This document shows, piece by piece, positions 29,816 to 42,479 of a stretch of 64,000 nucleotides of DNA; within the stretch, counting starts at the first letter, position 1; every line of letters starts with the position of its first letter. Made by a program: the position numbers and the translations under genes. Under the pieces are notes generated by a model. The model did no database searches. It saw nothing but the letters and a program-made list of their open reading frames with translations, and had not been told where the DNA came from. The stretch is from contig WPIO01000230.1 of NCBI GenBank assembly GCA_009760855.2, positions 124,001 to 188,000 on the forward strand, in the 5' to 3' direction. Source of the DNA: Cristatella mucedo. Lineage: Eukaryota > Bryozoa > Phylactolaemata > Cristatellidae.

Positions 29816-31246
29816 CGTTTTTTACACACTGTCATTTCCTTTTCCCGAACATATTGATCAGCGGGGACCTTCAATAACAAGGTATCAAGTGTGTTTCCTT
29901 CTCCTGCTTTTCGTATTTATGCTATTCAGGGTGGTCAGAACTATTCAGTTAGTTTACCAAGGAACGGCTATGATTTCCTAGTAAATTATGGGGCTTGCTG
30001 TGACAGCCGTCCACAGGACCTTTCATTGCGCTGGGTAATGCCACCGAGAATTGAGTCTCCAACACAGCGCCGTACACGAAGTCTGCACACTCTGGACGGC
30101 TGCCGGCGTCGAGGGATCGAGCCCTCCCTCTCTGTCCTCCTCTCCCGTACTCATGCGGCTGCCATTGTGTTCCTCGAATGCATCGTGTTTGTACTGTCGA
30201 GCCATCGCATGTTATATTGTACGTTCGTTCCGACAGCAGCAGCTTGGTGCCGCCTGCGGCAGATGGGTGTCACCCACAGATGCCGCCAATGCACGGACTT
30301 GGGCCGGACTGCTAAGCCATCGGTGCGCACGAGAGCTGCGGTCCGCTCCTCCAGCGCACGAGAGCCGCGGTCCGCTCCTCCAGCGCACGAGAGCCGCTGC
30401 CAGCGCATTTCGAGCTTCGGCGAGTGAGTTACGAAATCTGTCGCGACAATTAGCGCGGCGGTCGCCTCAAGCAGCACCACCGCGAAGTGACAGATTTCGA
30501 GACCTGACCTCGGCCGGAAGGACCGGCTCGCTGTATGATGCGGCAGATAAAGCGGGCACCGCCATTAAATCCCAAGTAGTAGCGACCATGCCGATGCGAC
30601 TTTCGCGGCTCAATTTCACGACTCAATGTACGAATGCATCCGACGCTCGACGACTGTCGATCCGCAAAGAACCTGGAAGATGCGGGGAAGACGCCACATT
30701 GTTGCCCATTGTTGCCCATTGTTGCCCATTGTTGCCCATTGTGGGCCACTGTTGCCCATTGATGCCTGGAAGAGGCCACATTTTTCCTTTCTGGCGCTCG
30801 ACTTCGACCGATAGCACCGGAAATAAATAGCTCGCTGGCGCGCGTGGCTGGAAGGCGGTCGCGATTGGCGCGCGATTGAGCGAGCGTGGCGGCGGCTCCC
30901 GTCGATGGCAGCAACCGTCGCCCGCAGCAACGCATCGCTCGCCACGGCAGAGTGGCGAGCGATGCGAGCGTTAGAGCGCGGCGGCCGCAGCGCCAGCGCC
31001 AGCCAAGACCGCCGCCGCCGCCGAGCGATTGAGCTACTTCAATGCGGTGAAAGACTCTGCATGCGTCCAGGTCGCGCTCTGGCTGAAAACCCCCGGCAAG
31101 CCTTCCCTTTCCTCTCCAAGGAGCACTCCGTCCGGCGTCCGTGACCTTCGCCGCGCCACTTTGCGTCAGTTTGTGACCATTTTAAGAGCACCTTCTGTAA
31201 ATAAGGCAGATGCAATAGACGGTCGAAACTGCGATGGGATTTCATA
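29816..31246. other. unassigned DNA with short tandem repeats
   Basis: No gene is recognised. It contains a ~29-bp tandem repeat (30325-30400) and a 10-bp tandem repeat gttgcccatt (about seven units, 30701-30765). Confidence 0.4.
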
Positions 31247-32478
31247 TGTTCGATGAATTAGCGAAATTCATCGCAGTCCACTCTATTTTAGCTACATACG
31301 ACAGGACATTGGCATTGCCGAACTCAAACTTTAACTGAATATTGCAGTACACCACAAGTTTCACATATCCACCAAATTTCAGGTCATTAGGCACCGGCGC
31401 ACTAATAGCAACGAGCTGCAAAGATGAAGGCCTGTACCGCAATCCACCGCGATCCACCACAATGCATAAAAATCAAAAGCCGCCTCAAGTCTACTACAAA
31501 TCCGCTGCGCAAGGTTTCAAAAACTTTAGAACATAAAACACGGCTATATTTAAAGTTTAAAACAAGATTTTACGCCACTCCACTCTCGCGTTCTCATGAA
31601 GTCCACTGAATTAGATTGCAGCCGCCCAGGTCCATACCGATATCCACTGCAATTCACCTTAAAACAAAAGAAATCTTGTGCGAAAAGTTTTTTGATTTAA
31701 TATCTCGGTATAATCAGTAAAAATTGTACTCATAACGTTTCACTTTTATTGGCAAGGGCGTTCTCGTGCAATAGGCTGCAATGGCCTGGGAAAATACAGC
31801 AATCAATCGCACCCACCGCAAAACGACTAGAAAGAGATTTCGCCGAGTTCCATTTTTTATTGCATATTAAAAGCACACTGTGCTGTGTGCGCACCCACGT
31901 AAAATTAAGAAATGTTGCAACCGTGAACTCTGGAAATAGCAATCGTTCGAAATGGGCCTGGGCCAACACCGCAATCCACTCTAATCCACTGCAAATCATC
32001 CTAAAATTGATAACACGAAACTCTAATTTGCATTGCATATGTGACTAGACTAAGTTCAAATTTTACCCACAAAATTTCACTCCGTTCCAGTTGCGCGCTC
32101 ATGCAATGCACTGCAGTCGACTGCATTGCCCCGGGCCAATACCGCAATCCGCCGCAAAAAGACCAGAAAGCATATGCTTGAAGCTCTAATTGTGACTGCA
32201 CGTTAATCTAATCTTCGTCTATAGTGTACTTGCACAGTTTCACTATCAATAGCCTCAACGATTCTGCTGCAATGCAATGCAATCGACTGCGATGGCCCGC
32301 GCCATTCACCGCGCCCCGCAGCGTTCCGCTACAAAATGCCCCAAAATTGGTTTTTTAACCATACAATTTTGAATACATTCTACAAAGCTCTCCGTTTGTA
32401 GTGCAACCGCATCATTTTAACCAATTAGCCAGTAAAATCTCGGGCTGCGTAGGGCAATCCGTTATGATCTATGGCAAA
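31247..32478 (+). repeat. repeat R3, copy 1 (about 170-bp periodic, 3'-truncated)
   Basis: Begins with the R3 terminal module (ttcgatgaattagcgaaatt ... gacattggcattgcc). Degenerate units of about 160-200 bp follow, marked by accgcaatccac near 31437, 31633, 31792, 31969, 32143 and 32307. It aligns in order with 53185-54470. No open frame of significance. Confidence 0.7.
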
Positions 32479-34440
32479 TCGCCGGATCCCTCGCACTCTG
32501 AGCTCAGCGGACGGCTCTCTGACTCTCGCACTCTGACCCTCGCTCTCTGACCCTCGCTCTCCTGCCCGCACGCACCTTCTCGGAAGCGCCGTGCCTCCTC
32601 GGCCGCGCCGAATGACTGTTGTTTTCGCTGCACCAGTCTGACTGCGCCAATGCGCTCTATTCATCCGCTCCCTGACTCGAGCTTCCGCGTTCGCGCTAGA
32701 AAAACGCGTCAATGTTGATCTCTACGCGCTGCGGCTGCGCACAGCAATCGTGGCTCGCGCGTCAATGGGCTCAGTGTGAATCGCTGTTTTCTCGTAAAGC
32801 ATTGCGCCGCCGCCGCAGCCGCGCGCGGGAATTCGGAGGGCTACAGTGACTGCCGCCGCACGAGGTCGCGTCTCTTTCTTAAGCAAACATTTGCGAGTCG
32901 CACCTATTGTCGCGGCAGATTAAAGCGAGCCACCGATTCCGACGAGACTCGCCATCCTCGCGAGCGCTTTCTCACGCCGCTTGCCTACCGCCTCCGCCGC
33001 CGCCGCCCCCTCCACCCTTCCTGCCCTCGACGGTCCGCTCCGCTTTGTGGAAGCTCGGCAAAGCGATCCTTCCAGGCCGATGCACACGGCAACGGCAACG
33101 GCGGCGGCGGCACCATCCGAAGCGAGGTTCGGCGGCGAGAAGGACGCTTACGCGAAAGGGGTGCCTCGCTCTGATCTACAGAGGGCGGCCGCCCCCCCAA
33201 GGCGGTACGCAAACTGCCAAAGTCCTGCAGCTAAAGATCCGCGTTTAAACGGCCACTTGGCGGCGGCGGCGGCGGCGCTGCTGTCTCTCTATCCATCCTA
33301 TCTCGAGCGGCTGGTCTCGTGCGGCACGAGATTCTCGTGCGGCAAGCGTTCGGCGAGCGTGCGCAGCAGCGCCGACCTGTTCAGTCGGTTCCGTTCAGCA
33401 CGGCGGACTAAAGCCCGCGGCCTGCGTCGCCTCAGTCGCAGGCCATTTGCAGCGTTCGCCGGAAACTGCTGCGTACACTCGCGCGCTCTGCTATCGCACT
33501 ACAGCGAGTGCATTACAATCGGCCGACTCTCGAACGAGCACTTCGGCGCTTCAGCGCTCGCGCGCGGTCGCAAAATTGAGGACGCCGCCCACGATGTCCG
33601 GAGATCGCTCCGGGCTTCGGAATGAATTACTTAATTGATTAAAATTACTAAAACTAATTAATTAATTAATTAATTACTGAACTGCGGCTCGTGGCCCCAG
33701 TTAAGAGAGCCCAGAAGGAAGCGATTATTTGACTTCCCTAGCGGACGCTGACGCAGCGCCGACTTGGCGAGATAATAATTCGAGCAGCGGCGTGTCAGTA
33801 CCGGGCGCCGGAATGATTAAACGAGATCCGCACCTATCGAAGTGCTTGACCCGGAAGTCGCTGTCCGTCGAATCCAGCCCGACTGCGAGCCGCCGAAATA
33901 AAATTCAAGAGTACTTTCTTTTGATTACCATTTGAAATCAGCACTCGAGAATCGTGCGGTCGGTCGGTCGGTCGGTCGGTCGGTCGGTCGGTCGGTCGGT
34001 CGGTAGCGCGTGCGCGCATCGCTCCGACGGGCGTCCGTCGGCCGCATGCTCGCTCAGCTCTGAGCCTTCCAGAGACGCCGCGTCGAATCCGCGCGGCGAA
34101 TGAATTCTTCGCGGGCGAGCGTCTCGGGCCGCGTACTTTTAATTGAAAGCGCATTTTTGCTACGGTCATGCTCGCTTGCCCGGATGTCACTTGGCGCGTG
34201 AACTCGCTAGGTGACCCGACGCTCCGTTGACAGTGGCGACCGTGCGATGCAGGCGAACTTAGGTGGCCGCGTTCGAATGCACGTCACCTACGCAACGTGT
34301 ATTGTTTCTCAGAAAGAGACACCGTGGCGACGGTTTTCAGACGCTCTCTTGACTGGACACGTGTTCGTCGAACGTCGGCTGCCGGGTCGCTGCCAAAGCT
34401 CGACGGCGAAAACTAAAATGCTGCTTTAAAACACGTACAA
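32479..34440. other. GC-rich unassigned DNA
   Basis: No gene is recognised; many overlapping open frames occur on both strands. An 8-bp GC hairpin lies near 33419-33444 and a (GGTC)n microsatellite at 33958-34004. Confidence 0.4.
33958..34004. repeat. (GGTC)n microsatellite
   Basis: About 12 tetranucleotide units. Confidence 0.95.
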
Positions 34441-34449
34441 TATGAGGCG

Positions 34450-34562
34450 ATTATTATCATTAAGTGATCAATCGCACTTCCTTTGCAGCAAATGAAATGC
34501 GCCTAGAAAGATATTGCGTTCTCTGAGGGCACTATGTCAAAGGCATTATGATTATTGTGTTA
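34450..34562 (+). mobile_element. LINE-A solo 3' end
   Basis: gcaaatgaaatgcgcctagaaagatattgcgttctctgagggc-type hairpin region, a degenerate ATT tail, and ATTAAGTGA on both sides (34458-34466 and about 34562-34570), consistent with a target duplication. Confidence 0.75.
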
Positions 34563-34650
34563 TTAAGTGAAATTATAATTTTAATAAAATAATATATAAT
34601 AATGATAATGCAATATTAATTTTATTAAAATATTACAGCTTTTAAGTGAA

Positions 34651-35770
34651 AGCTAAAGCGAGCTGCAAAGAGAGTCACAGAATTCTATCAGGCCACGTCG
34701 GAGGCAATCGCACAATTAATGAAGCGATCAACTTTAGTCGCCAGCCTTCACTACCTTCACTTTCGCAAGCAAGACGACGTCTGCTCTTTGAGCGCCGAGT
34801 CTTCGAGCGGCGAGCGTTCACCATCCTCCCTTTAGATTCCCTCTAGTTCTCCAGTTCCACGCCCACGTGACCATCCGCGTGTTTTTTTTACATAGCTTTT
34901 ACATTCTTTCTGGATGCTGAGTGGTGCATAGATTGGCTCCGAACGTTAAGCTTGAGGATTGAGGGATTCTTCTATAGGTCAAGGTAATTACGTCTCGTGA
35001 TTGCAAAAAACTTTCATTCCAGTACTTGATTCGCTAGTTGACGCTGAAGGTAATGCATCTCTCTATTAAAGATTTTAGGACGCCGAGTCTCGCAGCTCAG
35101 TGCGGCGCTGAGCATCAATTTGAAACTGAAGAGCTACAGGTGGCGGAAGCTTCCGGTCGGGCTAACTGCAAGAACTTGACGCTTTGAACGCCTTCCAGTG
35201 GGCCACACGCCAGTCCAACATCAAACATCCTCACGGGTGACCATTTTCTTTAGTCGCATTTAATTTCAATTTAGTCACTGCTGTTAACTCTGTTCATCCT
35301 CACTTTACATTAAAATGGTATGAAAACCCGTGATGTTGTGCTGTCTTAGCTGACAAAGCCAAAGCCGAATTTGTTGGGGCAGCAACGCAGTTAAGCAACA
35401 CACAATTGAATAACAGCGACAGCAACACACTTCCTGAGGCCTCAGGAAGCCCAGCTGAGACCCTTTGCCTACACAGTCGGAATCCTGCTTGCAAATTAGT
35501 CATCCCTTGTCTGGAGGAGTTTCCTGCCACCAAGGGCCATTATTGGGCAAAACGATCTCCCTCGCGCCACGGGGCAGCCTCCCATCACCAAACAAAGGCA
35601 ATGCGACTACGAAGTGATGACCACCTGACAGGAATTTTAAGGCTTGGCTGGTCGAGCAGAAGGCCTCAGAAAACCGACATCGTGGGAGCGCGAACACGCC
35701 TATTGGTGCTCAATCGAACGTACGAACCCTAATGGCTTGTATCGAGTTTAGCAGCTGGTGACCAGCTGAA
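34651..35770. other. unassigned DNA
   Basis: No gene or repeat family is recognised. Confidence 0.4.
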
Positions 35771-35786
35771 GAATTGCACTTTGTTG

Positions 35787-35789
<3 letters not shown>

Positions 35790-35854
<65 letters not shown>
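35790..35854. repeat. (AT)n microsatellite
   Basis: About 32 AT units. Confidence 0.97.
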
Positions 35855-35858
<4 letters not shown>

Positions 35859-35914
35859 ATCTTTATACACAAATACATTGTGCTTCATTCGAACTGTCAA
35901 GTCGCAACCACGAT

Positions 35915-36096
35915 ATGGCCGACGGAGCGGCTCCGGCTGGACACACGACGCCCCCAGGTAATGAACTCGGTCACGCTCGAAATACCACCGTTCTCACAGC
36001 GAGAGATCCTGCCCTTTGGTTTGTGCAGCTAGAGGCTCAGTTCACCTCGCGCAGCTTTGCTCGACAATCGGCCATGTCAACGGCTCGTATGTCATA
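35915..36096 (+). pseudogene. LTR-retrotransposon (Ty3-type) gag N-terminal remnant
   Basis: One frame gives VTLEIPPFSQRE and the next gives DPALWFVQLEAQFTSRSF. Together they resemble the PPF...P.LWF.Q.EAQF start of animal Ty3/gypsy gag proteins, with a frameshift near 36010. It stops at 36096. No LTR or pol is seen nearby. Confidence 0.5.
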
Positions 36097-36309
36097 ATTG
36101 CACGAGTTCTATTAAGTCGTACGATTCGTCTTGTACAATTGTATATGACCCGACGTGGCGAATTATAGCGGGTTGAGCTTATCGTCATCCTTAGTGCCAG
36201 CAGCTAGTGCAGCATTAAACTGGCTTTACTATGAATTATAATTACATATTATCATGGCACCATAAGAAAACCTAATCTATATCCGCGTGTTTTTCATTTG
36301 CCGAAGGGA

Positions 36310-36375
36310 TTGAGCCCACGCCCTCGGTCGCTAAAGGGTTGAGCGCTCTACTCCTGGGATGGCCCACCCAAGGCG
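36310..36375 (-). mobile_element. possible tRNA-derived SINE head
   Basis: On the minus strand, TAGAGCGCTCAACC is followed by GGGCTCAATCCC, resembling degenerate A and B boxes. No second copy was found in the window. Confidence 0.3.
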
Positions 36376-36464
36376 GCAATACTCAGATGACAACGCGTAA
36401 AAACCATGAACAGTGAATTTTCATAAACGCAAGCCAATTTAGCAATAATGCTGCGAACCAATTA

Positions 36465-36545
36465 ATAATAATAATAATAATGCACTTGATAAAGCGCCCT
36501 CAGAGAACTCAATCTCTCTCTGGGCGCTTTACATTTGCTGTATAT
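36465..36545 (-). mobile_element. LINE-A solo 3' end
   Basis: (AAT)n, then gataaagcgccctcagagaa and gggcgctttacatttgctg. Confidence 0.85.
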
Positions 36546-36977
36546 CAAATACTACTTGCCAAAAGAGCCTAAAAGAATGTTTAACTGCAATTCTACCTCA
36601 TCAAGTATAGGGTGAGAAATTTTATCTGTAGGACTTTTTAAGTTGGTTCAGTACCACATAGTTGAGTTAGTGCGGCTAAACGTAGGATCTGCTCGAACAA
36701 AAAAAGAGTCTTTCAACACATCGACAAAAGATGCACCACATGAGTCCCCAGTAAGTCAGTGAGTGTATCAACCCCCCCCCCCAGAGGAATAGCTAACAGC
36801 ACTCGCGATCGGAGACCGGCAAGTCATGAGCGGCATGAGGAGATCACTCCGATGATGAGAGCAGCAACCTTGGAGAACAGCAGGGCTGTTTACTAAGGTC
36901 AGCAGTGCAGGTAAAAGCGAATAACCGATTCATTGGTTGTTACCATTAAAATATTTATCTGTTAATACCATGCATTA

Positions 36978-37398
36978 CCGTGCATTTAGTTTGTATGCTC
37001 CCAAAGCCTGGAACTCCCTCCCGACTTGCGTCAGAACATCCCATGACTTGACCACATTTAAAAAGAATTTATAAACACACCTATTTAGGACAGCATTTAG
37101 TGAGTCCCTGTGATTCGTCCTTCATGTGCTTATGCGTGCTGACACTGTGCATGCTGACACTAACCATATATGCTTGCGGACCCTGTGCATGTCACCCCTA
37201 ATCATGTTATTCTTGTTGCTTATTGAGCATGCTACTACATCTAGCTATTTGACCATGCCTCCTTTGCATGTCGATTCCTCATAATGGTTGCAGTTCATTG
37301 ACCATCACACCGCTAACCATTCGATCATGCTTCGTTCATAGCAAATGTAAAGTGCCTACAAAGAGATTGGGTTCTCTGAGGGCGCTATGACAAATGTA
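36978..37398 (+). mobile_element. LINE-A 3' fragment (last ORF2 codons plus 3' UTR)
   Basis: Begins in the coding region equivalent to AFSLYAPKAWNSLPTCVR and runs through the 3' UTR and hairpin. It is followed by the CT microsatellite. Confidence 0.85.
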
Positions 37399-37436
37399 CT
37401 TTAGTTATTGTTATTTTTATCTTTATTATATCCATA

Positions 37437-37748
<312 letters not shown>

Positions 37749-37749
37749 A

Positions 37750-38454
37750 AACACATTGTCCGGAGGCGAACATGTACATATACAGTGATGATAATGTATT
37801 CAGTTAAAAGAAAGAGATGCTTCGTGTCCTCTCAGTCATTTTTTACTCTAATTTAGCAAGGAAATGTATGCTGTAGGCAAACAGAGCTTCGTGGAGCTCA
37901 AAATAGAAGCCGTCAAGAGTTCTGATAGGAACTCTCTGATGCGCATACAAAGTGGTCACGTATAGGTGGCTACACGTACAGGTGTAATGCATCCTACGCC
38001 TGGATAACCACCGATTTCTTTCAACCAGTTTCTTCTTATTCTAGTGACTAAGTTCTTCAGCATAAATTAAATTGGCACCCTGGCACCTCCCGTCGAGCTG
38101 TAATAGTTTTTCATGTGTGTCCTTACTCGGATCGCACGAAACTTGCATAGTTACTGCTTAGTTACCTGCACGATACCTGCATAGTTACTGCTGCGTCTCG
38201 GGAGTGAGTTTTAGTTTACGCCGACAATGGCACTGATTGCCAACTGCCGGCAGATAGCTAACTGTACAGTCGCTTTCGGCAGCAGCTGCAAGGGCAACCA
38301 ACCGCACGTACAAGGCTGAAAGATACGAGAATTCTGCAGAGCACTGGGGTACCTAATTAAACGCATCATCAAAATGCTGATTCATTTTGTAATTGACTTT
38401 ACGAATGCATGAAAGTTTGCTACTCTCGTCATAGTCTCGTCTTCTTGGATATCG
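37750..38454. other. unassigned DNA
   Basis: Nothing recognised. Confidence 0.4.
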
Positions 38455-38548
38455 ATCGTGTTTTCTTTGCAGCAAATTTAAAGTGTCTAGAAATAGATTG
38501 CGTTCTCTGATGGAGCTATATCAAATGCATTACTATTATTATTATTGT
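38455..38548 (+). mobile_element. LINE-A solo 3' end
   Basis: gcagcaaatttaaagtgtct, then ttctctgatggagc and an (ATT)n tail. Confidence 0.8.
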
Positions 38549-38744
38549 AGCTGAATGTAGTCATACTTGTCTGGGGAGTTGACATGGTCTTTAAACGAAA
38601 GGTCACTTTAGAACATGACGTCTAGATTCTGTGCACATTCAACTGGACATATGCTGGTAGAGCCGATTTTTAGCCTTAGCCTTTCTAATTTTGGAATCAC
38701 ACTTGGGTTTGTATATAACTTTTAATTTGATTTATTATCATTCA

Positions 38745-39325
38745 GTTTAAGAAATTTCTGCCATCCATGTGCGGATATCATCAATACATGCAGCGAGGTA
38801 GTTGAGAGAATTTGACGTGCTGGAACGTTGGGAGGGATCAGAGCAAAGGTACAACTGAGTGTCATCTGCAAAGAAGTGAAAGCCTAGATAGTGCTTGGCA
38901 ATCAAATCGGCAAGAGGCAGAGTATAAACCGTGAACAGAACTAGACCAAGCACGGAACCCTTAGCTACCCCGTATTTCAGAGGTCCATCGGACGATCTTT
39001 GTCCGTTCATATGTTCATATCAGAACTCTAGAGTCTTCCACTGAGACACGACCTGTACCATTGCAGTGGAGTGCCCGCGATGCCCAGGCGAGATGAGAGG
39101 TATTCAAAAAGGACTTGGGGATCGACGATATCAAAAGCTTCCCAAAGATCGAGCAAAACAAAAAGAGATACTCTACCATAAGTCTGCACTCCCAAGTAGG
39201 TCGTTTTACACCCTAACCAATGCTGATTCTGTGGAGTGATTAGCTCTAAAACCAGACTGGAACTTACTAGCAAGGTGTGAGGTTTCGATATACGAGTTCA
39301 GCTGGTCGTTGTACACTCTGACACT
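38745..39325 (-). mobile_element. LINE-A internal reverse-transcriptase fragment
   Basis: Two frames encode SYIETSHLASKFQSGFRANH and, after a frameshift near 39020, the motif B and YADD-type region (FHFFADDTQLYL; the usual Tyr of YADD is Phe). It ends at DIRTWMAEIS and lacks the 3' end. Confidence 0.85.
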
Positions 39326-39439
39326 GTGAGGACAACATGCAACTTGATGTGACAACAGGGTGACAGGGTGACAGGAAAAGGAGAAGAAGCACAATCAATT
39401 ATTTCTGCTTGTGTAGGATGAGCTTATCATGGTGAACAA

Positions 39440-40330
39440 CCAATGCAACTGCTGCTCGTAGGACTGCCTTAAGCTCTTGGCTTGACTAGAAGGCTTCGCT
39501 CATCTAATGGGCGATGCTGCTGTGCGACCATCACCATCTGCTCGGAATTTAGGTGCCGTCTTCGACTGATGCCTAAATTTTGGAAGTCTGATTGTGAAGG
39601 CTACTTCCACAGCTAGCCATCAAGTCCGATCACACCCTTAGATTAGAAACTGCCTTCCACTGTGGCTTGCCAAACGTTTGACTAGCTCCTTATTTCTGTC
39701 TCGGCTAGATTATTGTAATTCCCGGTTGGCTGGGCTCCAAATTAATCACTAGATCAGTGCAGCTGAATTAAAAAATTGGCTGCAAGGCTAGTTTGCACAT
39801 TCCATAGGTATGACAGCGTGTTTCCTTCGCTAAAAGAGCTGGGATAGCTGCTGGTTGATCAACGGATATAGAGCAAAGTTCTCTTACAGACCAGCAAGGC
39901 TCGCTACGGCTTGGGTCCTCCATACTCCTCGTACTCTCAGGTCCTGCGTGGACAATAAATTAGCTGTTCCATTCCACCGCTTGAAGACCGTTGGCCGACA
40001 GAAGCTTTTGTTTTGCGGGTGCTAAACTGTGGACTTCGCTTCCACGATACTTAAGCAACGACAACTGCTCTCCTGCTGCTGAATATGGCAGATCCTTTCC
40101 AGCCGTCCTGAGCTGCTATTTTCATATTACTCACTACCTCAACTGCTCTTCTGACTCAGCTATGCTTTCCACTTTTCCTTAGCTGTATGGAATGAAGTTT
40201 GATGGCTACCAAATGCGTACCGAATGCCGCTTTTGCTGTAAGTGAGCTATACAAAACTCTCCTGTGTTACCCACATAGTCTTTGCGACTTTGCGGAGTTA
40301 CAGACGGAATCACATTACATTACATCATAC
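39440..40330 (+). mobile_element. LINE-B 3' fragment, degenerate
   Basis: Aligns with 51835-52735: the tgcgaccatcaccatctgctcg region, ctcggctagattattgtaat and ctgggatagctgctggttga, through to the 3' end cacatagtctttgcgacttt. Multiple stops are present. Confidence 0.8.
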
Positions 40331-40479
40331 AATGTGCAAGTGCACACAAGAACTCTTCTTTCCAAGATTAGATGCGATTTATCTAAGAAGCATACTTGTG
40401 AACGTTTAACTTCTTGTAAGTTAAGGAAATTCTAACTCGGAATTCGTATGGAGGTCAGAACAAGTTGTCGGGGCTAAGG

Positions 40480-40950
40480 GTTTTTTAATTTAGGCTTTAA
40501 ATCCACAAGAAAATGTGAAAACATGTCTCCTCAGCTAAAAGAAAAAGTCGCGATAGGTGCCTGTTGATCGACGTATGCAAAAAAAGGAACTCTTACTCTC
40601 GTGCACGAGGCAGCGATTGCTTGAGTAACGCACACCCACGCTGAACTGTTGCAGTAGCATAAGCTTCCAGTTGTTGTCACTTCCGTATCCGGAACTCTGA
40701 TGGAACTCTTTTACAGAGGAAGTTACTTTAACAATTCGTATGCAACATCGTCTCTCCAGCAAAGAAACTCAGGCACATCCTTTGCAGCAACCCCGTACCG
40801 TTACCTCAGCGAAATTCTGTTGCACTTGACCTAGTTTTACTACACGGCTAGGCTTTCTACTTCTACTTTTGTTGAGCGAGATGAAGTCCGTTGGCTACTG
40901 TGAGTGCTCCGAAAGCTGCCTAGGCTTTGGGCTGGCTGCTGAGAGCAGCA
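40480..40950 (+). mobile_element. LINE-B fragment, more degenerate
   Basis: Shows atgtctcctcagctaaaaga, tgttgatcgacgtatgc and gagatgaagtccgttggcta in LINE-B order. Confidence 0.6.
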
Positions 40951-41389
40951 ATCCACACTGCACCCGCTTCGTCCGTTTGGCATGCACGTACATACGAGCC
41001 GAGCTCTACATAAAGGCTTCGAAACATTCTCCAATTTACGTTTACAGAGCTAGTTCCATCTGTTGCCCAATTGCCTGACCCGAGAGGCGATGCTCGGCTG
41101 CAGCTCTAGACGCAAATGCATGCCCAATCAGCAAGAGCTATTGAGAGCAAGCTGAAGACCAACAGCAGATTTCAATTTCAGCTGAGCTACGAGCCTAGGG
41201 TCCTGGCAAGTAGACAGAAGGAGACACTGCAAAAAAAATGCGGAAGCGAGAAACCAGTAATTGCATATCTTGCAGGGTTCAGTGGGTCTCAGCCTCAGCC
41301 TAATCAAAGATCTAAGCACAGTCTTAAAGGCTATGACTTTTTGCCGAGCTGTCGGCCTAGAGCATAGGTCGAGAAATAATGATAATAAT

Positions 41390-41560
41390 AACACACTTGA
41401 TAAAGCGCCCCCAGAGAACTCAATCCCTTTCTAGGCACTTTCCATTTGACGCTAAGGAAGTAGGATAGAGTGGTTAGCAGTAGCATGCCTAATAAAAGAC
41501 AGGAATTGCGTTATTAGGGATGGCATGCAGTGGGTCAGTATGTATTTGTGCTGAAGCTGT
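41390..41560 (-). mobile_element. LINE-A solo 3' end
   Basis: (AAT)n, then gataaagcgcccccagagaa and a diverged 3' UTR. Confidence 0.8.
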
Positions 41561-41639
41561 GCATGCAACCATATTTGCAGTAAGGAGCTTCGACGGGTAG
41601 ATCACCTGGTGATCAACTGATCATGAGAAAATAATAACA

Positions 41640-42060
41640 CAACGTTTGCATATCGCCCTTACAGAGCGTAATATCTTTCTAGGCACGTATGCCTAGAAAG
41701 AAGCAAGGTCGAATGGTTAGTGATAGCTCAAAAGCAACAAGCATAACACGGTTAGAGGCAACATGCACATGATCAGCATGAAACTATGGTTAGTGGCAGC
41801 ATGCACAGCGTTAGCACGCACAAGCACATAAAGGGCGAGTCACAGGTACTCACTAAATACTGTGATAAATAGGTGAGTTTTTAATTTCTTGTTAAATGTG
41901 GTCAAGTTAGGGGATGTCGTGACGGAAGTCGGGAGTGAGTTCCAAGCTTTGGGAGCACGCGAACTAAAGGCACGGTCTCCAAAGGATTTGAGGTTTGTAC
42001 GATGCATAGCTAAGCAGATTCCGAAAAGTTCGAGCAGCCGGAAGCTGTTGCATTGCTTGC
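41640..42060 (-). mobile_element. LINE-A 3' fragment with C-terminal codons
   Basis: The minus strand encodes the end of ORF2 (AFSSRALGAWNSLPTSVTTS-type sequence, about 41890-42000), then the 3' UTR and a damaged hairpin. Confidence 0.75.
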
Positions 42061-42479
42061 CGTGCTGTGAGGGGTCTGCGGTGGCAGTGTGTGCGTGCGC
42101 GCGTGCGCTTGTATGTACGTTCGTACGATGCTAGTATGTATGTGCACGTTTGCGTATTTGTGAGACTAGTCGAGAGGAAGTCATCTCTGGGAGAGGAAAG
42201 TCATTTAAATTCTGAAATTCTGAGAACACTGAATGCGATTCTGAAATTTTGAGAGAGCTGCAAACTTGAGCGAGGAAACTTGCTTGTATGCTGGCCGCAA
42301 GCCGAGGCTGCAGCTTCCTCGTAGAGCTCTGCCTTGTATCGTAGCTGTGCTCGCTGAACTGGCTGAGCTCGCTCTATTTAGCCAGTTAGTTCTCTATACC
42401 TGAATATATTCTAATACTAAGTTTCTTTAATTTACAGTAAATATCATTCATGAATTCAAATTTTTATTTAAGACTGCTC
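42061..42479. other. unassigned DNA
   Basis: Nothing recognised except a short GTGTGCGTGCGC-rich tract near 42085. Confidence 0.4.

Noticed and set aside
30115-30145. B-box-like gggatcgagccc as a tRNA or SINE
   Set aside because: No A box at the right distance and no second copy.
32776-33625. Possible gene in GC-rich DNA
   Set aside because: Three overlapping frames of similar length, with no recognisable domain or start context.
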